Shown here: positions 38,501 to 49,000 of the stretch, in pieces | How positions within the stretch are numbered: the first letter of the stretch is position 1 | Layout of the letters: the number at the start of each line of letters is the position of its first letter | Assembly: GCA_032358255.1 (NCBI GenBank) | Contig: JAULBX010025830.1 | Coordinates: 124,001 to 188,000, forward strand | Direction of reading: 5' to 3' | Source: Heterotrichella gracilis | Lineage: Eukaryota > Sar > Xanthophyceae > Tribonematales > Xanthonemataceae | Length of the DNA: 64,000 nucleotides | Notes under the pieces: generated by a model | What the model was told of the DNA's origin: nothing | The model's database searches: none | What the model saw: only the letters and a program-made list of their open reading frames with translations | Made by a program: the position numbers and the translations under genes

Positions 38501-41500
38501 CGTCACCACCCCCCATCCCCCACACGCCCCCGCCCCCGCGCGCCGCGGGTGGCAGCGACTGGGTAGAGTGGCGCTTGCGCACCCACCGCCGCCGCCGGAC
38601 GGTGCAGGTGTCGCTGCAGTGGGCGCCCCACCCGCCGGTGGCTGTGGATGTGGCTGTGGGTGTGGCTGGTGGCGTGGCTGTGGGTGTGGGCTGGTTGAGG
38701 TGCAGCCACCCTTCCTCATCCCCCAGAAGACCTGGGAAGCAAGGGGTGGGTGGGTTCACACGTACACACGCCAGCTAGGATTAAACCCCTTCAAGATGCA
38801 GCGCAGAACCCTCCCCAAAACAATAACACTACTGTACCAGTGGCGCAAGCATGCAGCTGGTTTGCAGAAACCTTGCCCTGCCACTGAGCCTAGTCCCCCC
38901 CAAGTACATCATCAGCAAACCTTAAACCCTACAGCGACCGCACAAGAGGTATCCGCCCCCCACCTGCGGTATCCACCTGCCAGTCCCCGATCCACCTCCC
39001 CCACACCCACCTGCGTTGTCCACCTGCCAGTCCCCGATCCACCTCCACCCACCCCCCACCGGGAGCTTTATGTCATCCCTGCGCCGCTGGCTGTCAACAC
39101 CCCACTCGCCCCCCCCCTCAGACCTCCCCACGCGCTCGCTGAACGCACCCCCTGGCTCACGGAACTGCAGGGGGAGGGAGGGGGAGGGGGGTCAGGATTA
39201 GGAGGTGGAGATGTGCACCATGGCCTCAGCGTTGGGGTTCATAGGGTTTTGGTTCACGGGGTTGAATTCTGTCCACCCTCACTTGAGCACTGAAAACTGG
39301 GTGCAAGCCGAGTGCGTACCTTGGTGGCACACCACCTCCCCTGCGCCACCCATCCCGACTACTGATGTCATTCAAACATGAGTATCACGAGCATACTGGT
39401 AAGTAATACCTGCAAGACATGATATTACTGGCCGTCATTACCTGATGCTCCACCACCTCTTCCGTTACCACCTCCCCTACTCCGCTGCCACCCCATTGGC
39501 CCACCAGGGATCCCCCCCCTTGGGGTTGCGTGTGGTCAGGGGAGTTACCCAGCATGAAGCTGGCCTCGGGGTCACCTCCCCTGGTGTCCTGCAAGGGGGA
39601 AACACACAGTTTAGGGTCTAGGGTCTAGGATCTTGCCCAAAACAGTGCGATGACACATCAACTCTGCAGGGCCAGGTGGCCGTAGCTTGCGCACCACCAG
39701 TAGGCAAATGAGATTGTTTAGGGTTTTGGATGCAGGGTCTGGGGGTTTTAGGATTTGGAAGTTTCAGGGTTTTGGCGGTTTTTATGTAAGACTCCCCTGG
39801 CGCAGGCACAGCGCGATACGCAGCGTAATGCCAAACCATCCACAGACTGCCACCTGGCTTTATCAAGGCGGGGACCGACTATTCAGGGTTTGTGTTTTAG
39901 GGTTTCAGGGTTTTAGGGTGGAGGGTTCCACCTCGTGCATCCTGTCCAGCAGGCCCTGCGTGTCGCGCAGCAGCGATGACACGTCACCCAGCAGGTCCAC
40001 GTGGCCGCCACCTGGCGCATCGCCAGCGGCCGAGGCCGACTGGAAGTCGCTCCACTCCACGCCAGCTGGCGGCGCCTCAGGAGAGTGGTGGGCGGTGGGG
40101 GGGGAGGGCAGCGCCATGGGCTGTGTGGGTGGGTGATGGGGGGTGAGGGGCGAGACCCTACTCTATACCCTAGAAGGGTGTGGCCAAGGGGCCAGGTGAG
40201 CAAGGTGAGGTGGTGCACATATCCATATGACATGTGCATGCAATACATCATGCCTTGGTTAATGCAATTACAACAAACACGCAGCCTCCGCTTCACACAT
40301 TTCCCTCCCCGCCTTGCACCCAAGTCAGTCAGTTTGTTTCCCCTACCTTGTCCGCCGCTCCCATGCCCTCTTGCCCCCTGCCCGCCTGCAACGTTGGAGG
40401 AAACTATGAACAGGTGTACCAAATGCAGCCACGGACCTACACTAAAGTGTGAGGGCATATGGGCAGAAGGGAGCCACTGCAGCCGCTGCAGCAGGTTGAC
40501 CCCTCCAAGTCACCCCCCCGCTGTTGTTATTATAATAACGATTATATTACAGGGAAGTCCTCCTCCGCCATGTTCATATCATTATATGATCATTTGTCAC
40601 TACTTATTATACTATACGTTTTACCTGCAGCATTTGCCTGAGCACGGGGACTCCTCCCCCACCATTTTTAAACCATTATACTTTCATCTGTCGTCATTTT
40701 TTATATTATTTATTTTACCTGCAGCATCTGCCTGAGCACGGGAAACTCCTCCTCCACCGCGGTGATGCGTGCGTCTGGGTCCATGTGCAGCAGCGACTTG
40801 AAGAAGGGGTGCAGGTAGGCGTCAAAGTAGGGGGGGAACAGGCGGGGGCCCCAGAGCTCAAGGTACTGCGCGGCGCTCAGGCGGGCGGCTGCGGGGGGGG
40901 GAGGGGAAGGGGGTGAGGGAAGGCAGGAACACATGCCACAATGTGGATGCCACTGCCAGACTGCCTTGGCATGCGCTTGCACATATCGCACCGCACATGA
41001 TACCACACATGATACCGCACAGCATTCATGCGGTGCACATGCCCCATGTGCACGCGTGACATGCGCAACCCCAGGTCACATATCACCAAAGGCCCTGGTG
41101 CATGTTCATACGCTCGTCACTGCCCCAGCCCTGGCACAAGCGCACATCCGGCACGTCCACTCCCCCTTACTCACCAGGGTCCTTCTGCACCATGTGCGCG
41201 ATGAGGCCCCGCATGGGCTGTTCTATCTGCAAACACGCAAACAGGGCAGACGGGTCACGGGTCAGCATTAATAAATGCTTATGTGCACCGCTAATGCCAT
41301 AGAAGGGGCAAACACGCCGCAGCAGAGACCACTGGTAAGAAGCTAGCACAGCGGCAAGAAGGGTAGCAACAGAGGCGGAGCAGCAGTGGTGCATTATCAG
41401 GGGTCTGCAAGGTGTGCCCCTCCCCAACATTAGATACACATTCAGGGCTAACCATCACCGCTGTACCTTCTCAAGCGTAGGCGAGGGGTCAAACTCGCCT

Positions 41501-44500
41501 CGCCGATATGCCAGCAGCTGCAGAGGGGAGAGGGGGGCTTAGGGGTCAATGATGCAGCGCATGTTCAAGGTTCCCCACAGCCTCCACCAACCACATCCAC
41601 CAAACCACTGGCCCACTACACCCAAATGTCGGCAGTACCCATGCCACTACACTCTGCCACTAGGGTTTAGGGTTGAGTGTTCACGCCAACCACAGTGCAC
41701 CCACACCATGGCGCATTGCATGCAAGGTCACAAGTTGGTATCACCAGGTTTTAGCACTTGATTTCAATTTTGCTGCGTTTAACCCATAAGGCACATGTAG
41801 GACTACAGCAGAACTAGCCAGCAAGCACCAGGTGCCAAGCTCGAGCATGCATTCCCTCCCTTCACTACCCATGTACCTACCTTGGACAGGTCGAAGAACG
41901 CCACCCCCTCCAGGAACATCTCGCCAAATACGCACCCCATGGAGAAAATGTCCTGCAGGCGCCAATTCACATGGGTATTGACAACATCATGCAGGGCGCA
42001 TTGAAGAATATTCCACTCGGTAGAAATGCAGATGCTGCATGTTTTTTGATGATATAGAGTGGCATGACGATGACGTATAATTATTTGCAATTGCACTCGC
42101 GCTCCCATGCGAGTGCACAGGCGACTCCCCCATATATCACCCACCATTGCTGGCTGCAGCGCTGTTGGCACCCCTTTGCCCGCCTCAGCAGCGTCAAAAA
42201 ACCTCTCGGGTGCCACGTAGCAGCGCCGGCGCCCACCCGTGTCATAGTAAAACGAGAAGTCAGCCTGCGATAATTGAATCAATCAACAAGACAGATATTT
42301 GGCTGCGCCGGGGCTCACAAAAGGAGATGTCAGGACAGCATGCACGCGCATCGAAAGAAGTGCATGCAACATTTGAACAAACACAGAGTTTCTCCAAATC
42401 TACTGTCCCAATACTGCATGCAAGGGCAATTTGCGGATTGATTTCAGATCCCCATTCGAGCATTTTGGGCGATTCGTAGCTTGGATGCAAAAGGCATGGC
42501 TCAGCCCATGGGTCAGTCGCAATGCTTCCAGGACAGCCATCTGGGATCACCTGCACCTGATCTGCATCCCCACCAAAATGCCACCAGCCTCCACCACCCC
42601 CACCCACCCGGACCACCTACCGGGTTGTCTGCCGGCAGCGCCACAGGCTTGAATGATGCAAAGTCAGTGAGATAGGCCCAGTTCCATGAGGTGACCACCA
42701 CGTTCTCGCACTTGATGTCCCCGTGGCATACCCCCCTTGAGTGTGCCTGGACCAGCGCCTGGAGCAGCTGGTAGGCAAGCCACAGCTGCAGGCGGGGTTT
42801 AGGGTTTAGGGTTTAAGGTATTTGTGGTTTAGGGTTCAGGTCTAGGGCTTGAAGCAGCTGGTAGGCCAGCCACAGCTGCAGGCGAGATTTAGGGTTCAGG
42901 GTTTGAGGTAATTAGGGTGCAGGGGTTTAAGTCTAGGGCCTAGAGCAGCTGGTAGGCAAGCCACAGCTGCAGGCGGGGTTCAGGGTTTAGAGTTTAGAGT
43001 TTAGGGTTCAAGATGTCAGACTGTGTAGGGTTTGGGTAGAGGGCATAGGTAGGCGAGGCCCAGCTGCAGTCAGGGGGAGGATTGACGCTTTAAGAGCACA
43101 AGGTTAAAGCTTTGGTTAACCTGGTTGTTGCTTGATGTTGCCTCGACACACACTTCCTTGAGTGCAAATGCCAGGGATTGCAGCAGCATATTGTGCAAGG
43201 TGTGCATGATTTTGCTGATGCATGGTGGCAAGCCAGCTTTGGCGTCGATGCATGCAGTGGCGGATTACGTATCCCATGGGATCATGGACGATTCTGGCAC
43301 CATGCAGCAATCTTTGCACAAATGCCATCATGCAAATGTGCCAATCAATATTCCATCTCCACGGATGCCATCCTGTACACTATGTGGCAATATGGTGGCA
43401 GGGCGATGCACGCCCGCGGTATCCCCCCGCTTCCCTCCCCTGCACCTCCCCTCCCTACCTTTTCCACCTTGCTGAGGAATGGCCTTGTGCTGAGCCTGTG
43501 GTACAGGTTTGAGAACAGGTACTGGCGCATGAGGTACACAGCACGCTCCGTGTGCATGAAGCGCTGGAAGGGCCACACGTGGGCACAGGCAACGCCGCTC
43601 AGCTTGCTCCTGGGGGACGGGATTGCAATACGTGAGTGATTGGAAAAATAAAAAAGGAGGGGGAAAAACCGCTGGAAGGGCCACACGTGGGCGCAGGCAA
43701 CGCCGCTCAGCTTGCTCCTGGGGGACGGGATTGCGGTACGTGAGTGGTCTTTTAAAAAATGAGAACGAAAAAGAAACAAATTGTGGAAAAATGCCATTTA
43801 TTAATCCCTCCCTTGGGGCTTGCTCCTGGGGAGGGGGTTGTAGTGCGTGAATGGATTGTGAGATAAAATGAAGAAATAAGAGGAAAAAGCGACTCATGGA
43901 CTCTTTGTGGGCTTACCGTATGTCATTTAGCTGCTGTTCATAGGGCCGCATGTCCGGCGAATCGCTGCGTTTGTAGTACACCTGCAGCGCGATTTTTTGG
44001 CGACTTTCAAGAAGCAACGACTAGGTGTTTTCCAGTGCTCAGCTGCGTGCTTCATTGCATTGAGAGCATGGAGGGCAGAGGGTTGCTTCCTACACTGGCT
44101 GCTATTGTAGTGGTTCCAATGCGCGATGCAGACCTACTCTACCGTGGCAACATGGTGTGCTTGCAGAATGTCGCAAGAAGGACTGAGGCACAGTTTGGTA
44201 CAAAGAAGTGGTGATGGCATCAAAAAGCCCTGGCGCACATTTCTGTGGGTGGCTGCCTTCTCCCGGTTGTGACGACACCCCACCTTCACCACCGCCAGCT
44301 AAGTTCGCAACCCTAGACCCTACACCTTTCACCCTCAAGCTGCCTGCCTACGGCTGGGTGGACCACACACCTTGACCACCACCACCAAACCCTACAACCT
44401 ACACTCTAAACCCTAACCCACCTTGACCACCACCACCAAACCCTACACCCTAAACCCTACATCCTGACCTACCTTGACCACCACCAGGCCCCCGTCATCG

Positions 44501-45131
44501 TGCACACACAGCAAGGTCTTGAAGAAGCGCCCACCACCTGTCAAGGGGAAGGAACCAGTTTAGGGTTTAGGATATTGAAGTTTAGGGTTTACGGTCTTGA
44601 AGCGTCCACCACCTGCCAAGGTGTGAAAGATTGCCATGAAACTCTCAGACAGGTATCGCCCAAGGCTAGGCAGGTATCGCCCAAGGCTAGCCATGGGTCG
44701 CAGGTTTAAGTGAAGGGTGTAGGTCAAGGTTTGGGGCAAGGGTCTTCTCGGGCATTGGGCGATGGCTGCAGTTCCACCCGTGCATATCAGAGAGGTGCAG
44801 TGGCAACCTCGACAAACCTTCACCCTCCTAAGAGCTTTGCAGGCCTTCACAACCACGCCCTCTAGGGCGACGCACGGCAAACGGTGCACCGTGCACTGCC
44901 CTATGCATTGTGCTCTTGTGTATTGCCCAGCAGGTTAGTTCAGACTAAAGGTGGTCCCCAGCAGACATATGTTGCTCCTTCAAGCGCTGCACACGGCTGC
45001 AACGCGCCGGCTTTTCATAAATGCACATGCATGCACAACAACCTACCCAGGTTATCCTTGAGAACCACGTTGGGAAGCTCCGCCAGATAGTCCGCTTGCA
45101 GCCGCGGGGGTGCAGCCAGCTGGTTGCCCAT
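29503..45131 (-). CDS. VPS15: VPS15/PIK3R4, regulatory kinase of class III PI3-kinase
   Basis: Thirty-one exons join in phase to 1643 aa: 45047-45131, 44473-44537, 43917-43981, 43459-43609, 42621-42785, 42145-42264, 41881-41952, 41467-41517, 41175-41226, 40719-40888, 40347-40385, 39932-40120, 39442-39588, 39011-39164, 38403-38731, 37796-37992, 37371-37483, 37046-37167, 36724-36869, 35516-35669, 35149-35353, 34485-34790, 34077-34291, 33615-33745, 33116-33383, 32646-32864, 32180-32323, 31654-31935, 30786-30940, 30090-30237, 29503-29775. MGNQLA is a myristoylation site. The kinase domain (~25-290) has [20 protein letters not shown] for HRD and DFASFKP for DFG, then [13 protein letters not shown] repeats (~585-1000; [14 protein letters not shown]) and WD40 repeats (~1200-1643; [19 protein letters not shown], final GDGTIKAWK) follow. 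It scaffolds VPS34 on endosomes and autophagosomes. Gly/Pro-rich inserts make it longer than human VPS15 (1358 aa). Confidence 0.96.
30515..30780 (-). repeat. three tandem echoes of VPS15 exon 29 end
   Basis: A ~100-base unit (GTACCCCGGTGGCCTTGGCT ... GAGCTTGTGCACC) is the donor side of exon 30786-30940. It recurs near 30525, 30612 and 30700, each preceded by a run of CCCTAAACCCTAAA. Copies are over 95% identical by eye, so this array is young. Confidence 0.95.
31003..31030 (-). repeat. echo of VPS15 exon 29 start
   Basis: TTGCTGCACCCGCATCACCT repeats the acceptor side of exon 30786-30940 just upstream of it, so this exon has copies of both its ends. Confidence 0.8.
31998..32065 (-). repeat. 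echo of VPS15 exon 28 start
   Basis: CATGAATCCCTGGGA and CGGTCGGAGGAGACTGG repeat the 5' half of exon 31654-31935 with substitutions and small gaps. Confidence 0.85.
33464..33530 (-). repeat. echoes of VPS15 exon 25 acceptor
   Basis: GGCATGGACCCGGCCCTGCA and the shorter GGCAGGCATGG repeat the 5' edge of exon 33116-33383. GTTAGGGTTTAGG follows both the real edge and the first copy. Confidence 0.85.
36017..36136 (-). rRNA. 5S rRNA gene or 5S-derived pseudogene in a VPS15 intron
   Basis: The minus strand aligns base for base, at about 119 nt, with nuclear 5S rRNA. TTCATAC occupies the usual place near the 5' end, then CCCCATCAGAACTTCGAAGT (loop B/helix III) and GGGAGTAGTACTGGGG (loop E), and finally TTGGGAAGGCCCCGTGACG. 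Ends can form a short helix I with wobble pairs. TTTT follows directly, as a Pol III terminator would. The segment after GTACTGGGG (helix IV/box C) departs from the usual GATGGGTGACC, so it may be a decayed copy. It lies in the intron between VPS15 exons 19 and 20, on the same strand. Confidence 0.6.
36545..36610 (-). repeat. echo of VPS15 exon 19 end
   Basis: AACCTAGCTAGGGTTTGAAT and CAGTGCACGGCATGTGGTCT repeat the donor side of exon 36724-36869. It lies about 120 bases into the next intron, beside a TTTAGGGTTAG tract. Confidence 0.85.
37640..37690. repeat. short AT-rich tandem repeat in a VPS15 intron
   Basis: Three units of about 14 bases contain CTATATTACTAT, in the intron between exons 16 and 17. 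Confidence 0.85.
38040..38290 (-). repeat. three echoes of VPS15 exon 16 start
   Basis: The edge CGCACGGTCTTGCGCTGCAG of exon 37796-37992 recurs. One copy near 38121-38196 keeps 75 bases, including CGTCGCAGGCCAGGGCTACC. Shorter copies lie near 38047 and 38258. TTTAGGG tracts lie between copies. Confidence 0.9.
38945..39010 (-). repeat. tandem copy of VPS15 exon 14 donor region
   Basis: CCACCTGCCAGTCCCCGATC occurs twice about 60 bases apart. Each is followed on the sense strand by an equivalent GCAG|GTGGG donor, so the choice between them changes the protein by about 20 residues in frame. Confidence 0.75.
40440..40665 (-). repeat. echoes of VPS15 exon 10 end
   Basis: TTTTACCTGCAGCAT.TGCCTGAGCACGGG at about 40619-40650 repeats the donor side of exon 40719-40888. 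A more decayed trace (AAGTCCTCCTCCGCC) lies near 40555. Confidence 0.8.
42838..42980 (-). repeat. two echoes of VPS15 exon 5 start
   Basis: AGCAGCTGGTAGGCAAGCCA, the acceptor side of exon 42621-42785, recurs near 42850 and 42944. Both copies are followed by CAGCTGCAGGCG and TTTAGGG/TTCAGGG tracts, as the real edge is. Confidence 0.95.
43668..43860 (-). repeat. two echoes of VPS15 exon 4 start
   Basis: GGCCACACGTGGGCGCAGGC through CTTGCTCCTGGGGGACGGGA (about 43678-43735) copies the acceptor side of exon 43459-43609 almost exactly, with its upstream intron. A shorter copy starts near 43817. Confidence 0.95.
44578..44625 (-). repeat. echo of VPS15 exon 2 start
   Basis: GGTCTTGAAGCGTCCACCAC repeats the edge of exon 44473-44537 after a TTTAGGGTTTACGG tract. 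Confidence 0.85.
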
Positions 45132-46037
45132 CGCTGCTACGACGCTATGATACTACCGCTTCGAAATATTGGAAGGGTTATGGCTTCTAGACGGTGCATG
45201 CATGGTCACCGTAGGCGCATATGCATGCATATATGACTCACAACGACACAAGTTTCGGGCTTGCCCACAAGGCTGTGCCAACGTCAGATTTAAACCAATT
45301 TAAAAGTACAGTGCCCAGACACGAGTGTCGCCCAGGTGCAGAGTGGGACCCGTATCACCGTGATAGCGGGGAATAACGACCAGGAATTCGTGCAAGTGTC
45401 GGACCTCGAGAGTTCTGAAACAGGACTGACTCTGCCGTATCGACTAGCAGCGGGGTCTGATTGGAATATAGCATGATACGTTAGAAGCTGAGGAACGAAA
45501 TACTCTGGAACAACTGCGGGCACCTCCCAAAATGGCGGGAACATGACAGTGCACAGGAGGGAGCACGAGTGAGCGCTGGTGTCAACACTTTCTATCACAT
45601 GTGATACTGACAGTCCAGCAAGTCAACCAGCATCATTAGCCCGTGAACTCATCATTGCGCATTACCAGTACGTGTCTCAAGACGGTGCTGCATGTGCTAA
45701 ACATGTGCAATGCTCATTGTGCGACATGCCCATGTGGAGATTGGGGCTCCTGTTGACTGTACTGTGAGTGCTTGCCATGAACCCGCGGGGAATGTTGCAG
45801 TGTTGTAAATATCCCTCACACCTACCTTTCTTTGACTTTCAGCGGGTGTGGGACCCTTGGCAGCGTTGAAGATACCTTGCTGACTAGCGAACAGTCACTG
45901 GGACAACGCTAGTTGGCTATGGGGTTGAAGCTCCCACTCTCGTCCCACCAGCGACCCATACCATAGTTGACGGTCACCAGATGAAGACGAGTGCATGAGT
46001 TCACTCCACAGCTAGCATCCCACTCCCATAGCAACCC
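45132..46037. other. divergent promoter region, VPS15 / fucosyltransferase A
   Basis: About 0.9 kb separates the two ATGs. It should contain both 5' UTRs and promoters. I see no clear TATA box in either direction and no gene. Confidence 0.6.
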
Positions 46038-49000
46038 ATGGCAACCTTTCAGCACAACAGCGAGGAAGGCAGCCGGCCCCAAGGTGCCAGTGCCAACAGC
46101 CACTGCCACACAAGGAGGTTTCGCCTCTCACACCTGGCAGTGGTCAACACCGCAGCCTGCTGCCTCTTGCTGTGCCACCTCTCCCTATCAGTGGTAGCCC
46201 ACCAACTGCAAGGCGCGCTGCAACACCAGACCCAGGACGCACCTCAGCACCGGTCCAGGCAGCTCCAGCAGCACGGCAGGGTGCGTTCGGTGGCCGAAGT
46301 ACAGCCAGAGAGCCCCGCTGACATCCCCGAACCAGGTAGGTCACAAACCCTAAACCCTAATCCCCTCACCAGGGAGGTCACAAACCCTAGACCCTAATTC
46401 CCGCACCAGGTAGGTCACTGTGACAACACCTGTGAGCTTTCTTGCACACCAAGCATACTTGAGGCTACTGTATGGCTGGGCAAGCTCGCCCAGCCGTAGT
46501 CGCATCGCTTCTACCTGTTTAGGGTTTAGGGTTTCGGGTGTGCATCCTCCTTTCCAACCTGAACACGACACAAATCCAAGGAGTGAGGCAAGCCATTGCA
46601 ATACCACAATGCGATCACCACCACAAAAGAGGCCTCGAAGCCGAGCACGGGTTGATGCCATACATACCTTGTTAAATGCTATTAGCAGGTTTCAGAGTTT
46701 GTACAAAACCTGTTTGATTTTCTGCCTGCTGCACACAGGTGGGGGTGGGAAGCGGCGGACGAGGCGGCGCAGGCGGCACAAGCACAGGCTGCGGAATAAG
46801 CTGGGCAAAGGCCAGCTGGCATCCAGGCGGTTCAGGGGGATTGATGTGTGGACGGATGGAGGGGAGGATTTGGAGGATGGCGCTGGGGAGGGGGGGATCC
46901 AGGCAGTGAAGATGGATTTGCCGGAGCAGAGCAGGAGCAGCCCCTTCCGGTGGCCTCAGAGATTGGACTGGGAGGACGGGTGGGTGCTGTGAGTGGGTGG
47001 GGGTGTGTTGGGGCTGACAGTGGGTTTGTTGTAAATGCGGTTCTCGCTTTTATGGAGGCTGCTTTTCCCATAGCATGTGCATTTACACCCCGCATACCTG
47101 CAAAGATTAGTGCCATTGCCCCTTTGGACTAGAGAATACCCAATAAATCAATGTCAGACATGAATCATCTGATCTAGAAAGTTTCAATATGTACGTCGCA
47201 TTACGGATCCATCCTCCACGGCATGCAGGAACCAGGTCCTGCATGCCGCATTCGCACGCGAGATTGTTGTGGGTGTGGCAACGGGCGACTACTTTGGAGG
47301 CTTCCAGGAGCGCATGACGTCATGCACGTACCAGAACCGCAGCCTGCCATGCGACCTCACATCGGACGAGAGCGCCTTCGGAGGTAAGCAAACGGGCGGC
47401 ATGGCGTGCACCTCCCTGTGTGTCATGTCCTTGAATGCATCTGTACTCATTATTATGCAAGCAGAGAGGGTAATTCAATCTTGGTGATCATGGGGGTAAT
47501 CCGATCCTAGTGATCGGGGAGATAGTCCAAATCTGGTACGCAAGCACAAGTCATCAGAGGGGATATTCCAAACCTGGTGATCAGGGGAGCAACGCCCTGC
47601 CTGTTTGCATTTTTTATACTGCTGTGTTGCTTGCCTGTTCAGTGCCATGGCTCACGCTGGGTGTGTGGCTGTGGCGGCGCAGGTGCCGACGCGCTGTGGT
47701 ACCATGCCCCCGGCTACTGCGGCACCCCACCCGATGTGCGCTACCCAGGCCAGCACCAGGTGAGGGGCCATGCACATCATAGACCCTAGGTGTTAGAATT
47801 TAGAGTATAGATACTGCGGCACCCCGCCCAATGTGCGCTATCCAGGCCAGCACCAGGTGAGGGGCCATGGACATCATAGAGTGTATGGTTTTGGATGTAG
47901 GGTATAGGGTTTGGGGTTTAGGTACTGTGGCACCCCGTCCGGTGTGGGTGAGGGGGCCATGCACACTGCAGGGTTTTGGGTTTGGGCAACTGCAGCCACC
48001 AGCCCAGTCTATGCTACCCTAGGGTTTGGCCACCATCAGGCAAAAGGCAGCATCCATTCACAAATGCACCGTGCTTCCACCATGCTGCGCGCTCCCCTAC
48101 ACTGGACAGCTCGACCTTTGAGAGGCCAATTACAACTGATTACACCCCTGCTGCAGGTGATCATGTCCATGGAATCGTCTGTGATTACAACTAATTACAC
48201 CCCTGGTGCAGGTGATCATGTCCATGGAATCGTCAGTGACAGAGCCCTGCCTGGATGGCGAGACCTACATGGCCCAGTTCAACATTGATTTGACCTAATT
48301 GCAACTCGTTACAATTGATTACACCCCTGGTGCAGGTGATTATGTCCATGGAATCGGCGGTGACAGCGCCTGCCTGGATGACGAGACCTACATGGCCCAG
48401 TTCAAAATTGATCTGACCTAATTGCAACTCATTACAAGTGATTACACCCCTGCTGCAGGTGATCATGTCCATGGAATCGGCGGTGACAGCGCCCTGCCTG
48501 GACGACCCAGCCTACATGGCACAGTTTGATATCGAGATGACTTAATTATAAGTGATCACAAGTGATTACAAGTGATTACACCCCCTGCTGCAGGTGATCA
48601 TGTCCATGGAATCGGCGGTGACAGCACCCTGCCTGGACGACCCAGCCTACATGGCACAGTTTGACATCGAGATGACCTACCGCCTGTCTAGCCAGGTGCC
48701 TGTGACCTACTTCAACAGCGACATCCACAGGGAGGTGATGAAGCCGCCAAAGTACCCGTGGGACCAGAAGAAGGACGCGGTGAGGGGAGGGGAGGGGGTG
48801 GCATCGTGGCTCCACAGCATGCATGTGGCATTTGGCGCATGAGCTCTTTTTCTCTTGGTGGATTAAAAGAAATTTAATTTTAATTTAGCAGTTCATATCC
48901 TTTGCCTGTGATGTACCTCAAGAGCGACATCCACAGGGAGGTGATGAAGCCTCCAAAGTACCCGTGGGATCAAAAAACGCGGTGAGGGGAGGGGAGGGGA

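Noticed and set aside
45310-45440. A second 5S rRNA-like sequence
   Set aside because: Only short, unordered resemblances (CAGAACTC, GAGGTCCGAC); no consistent alignment.
48147-48600. CRISPR-like repeat-spacer array
   Set aside because: The repeats are exon starts with splice acceptors, of unequal length, in a eukaryotic gene.
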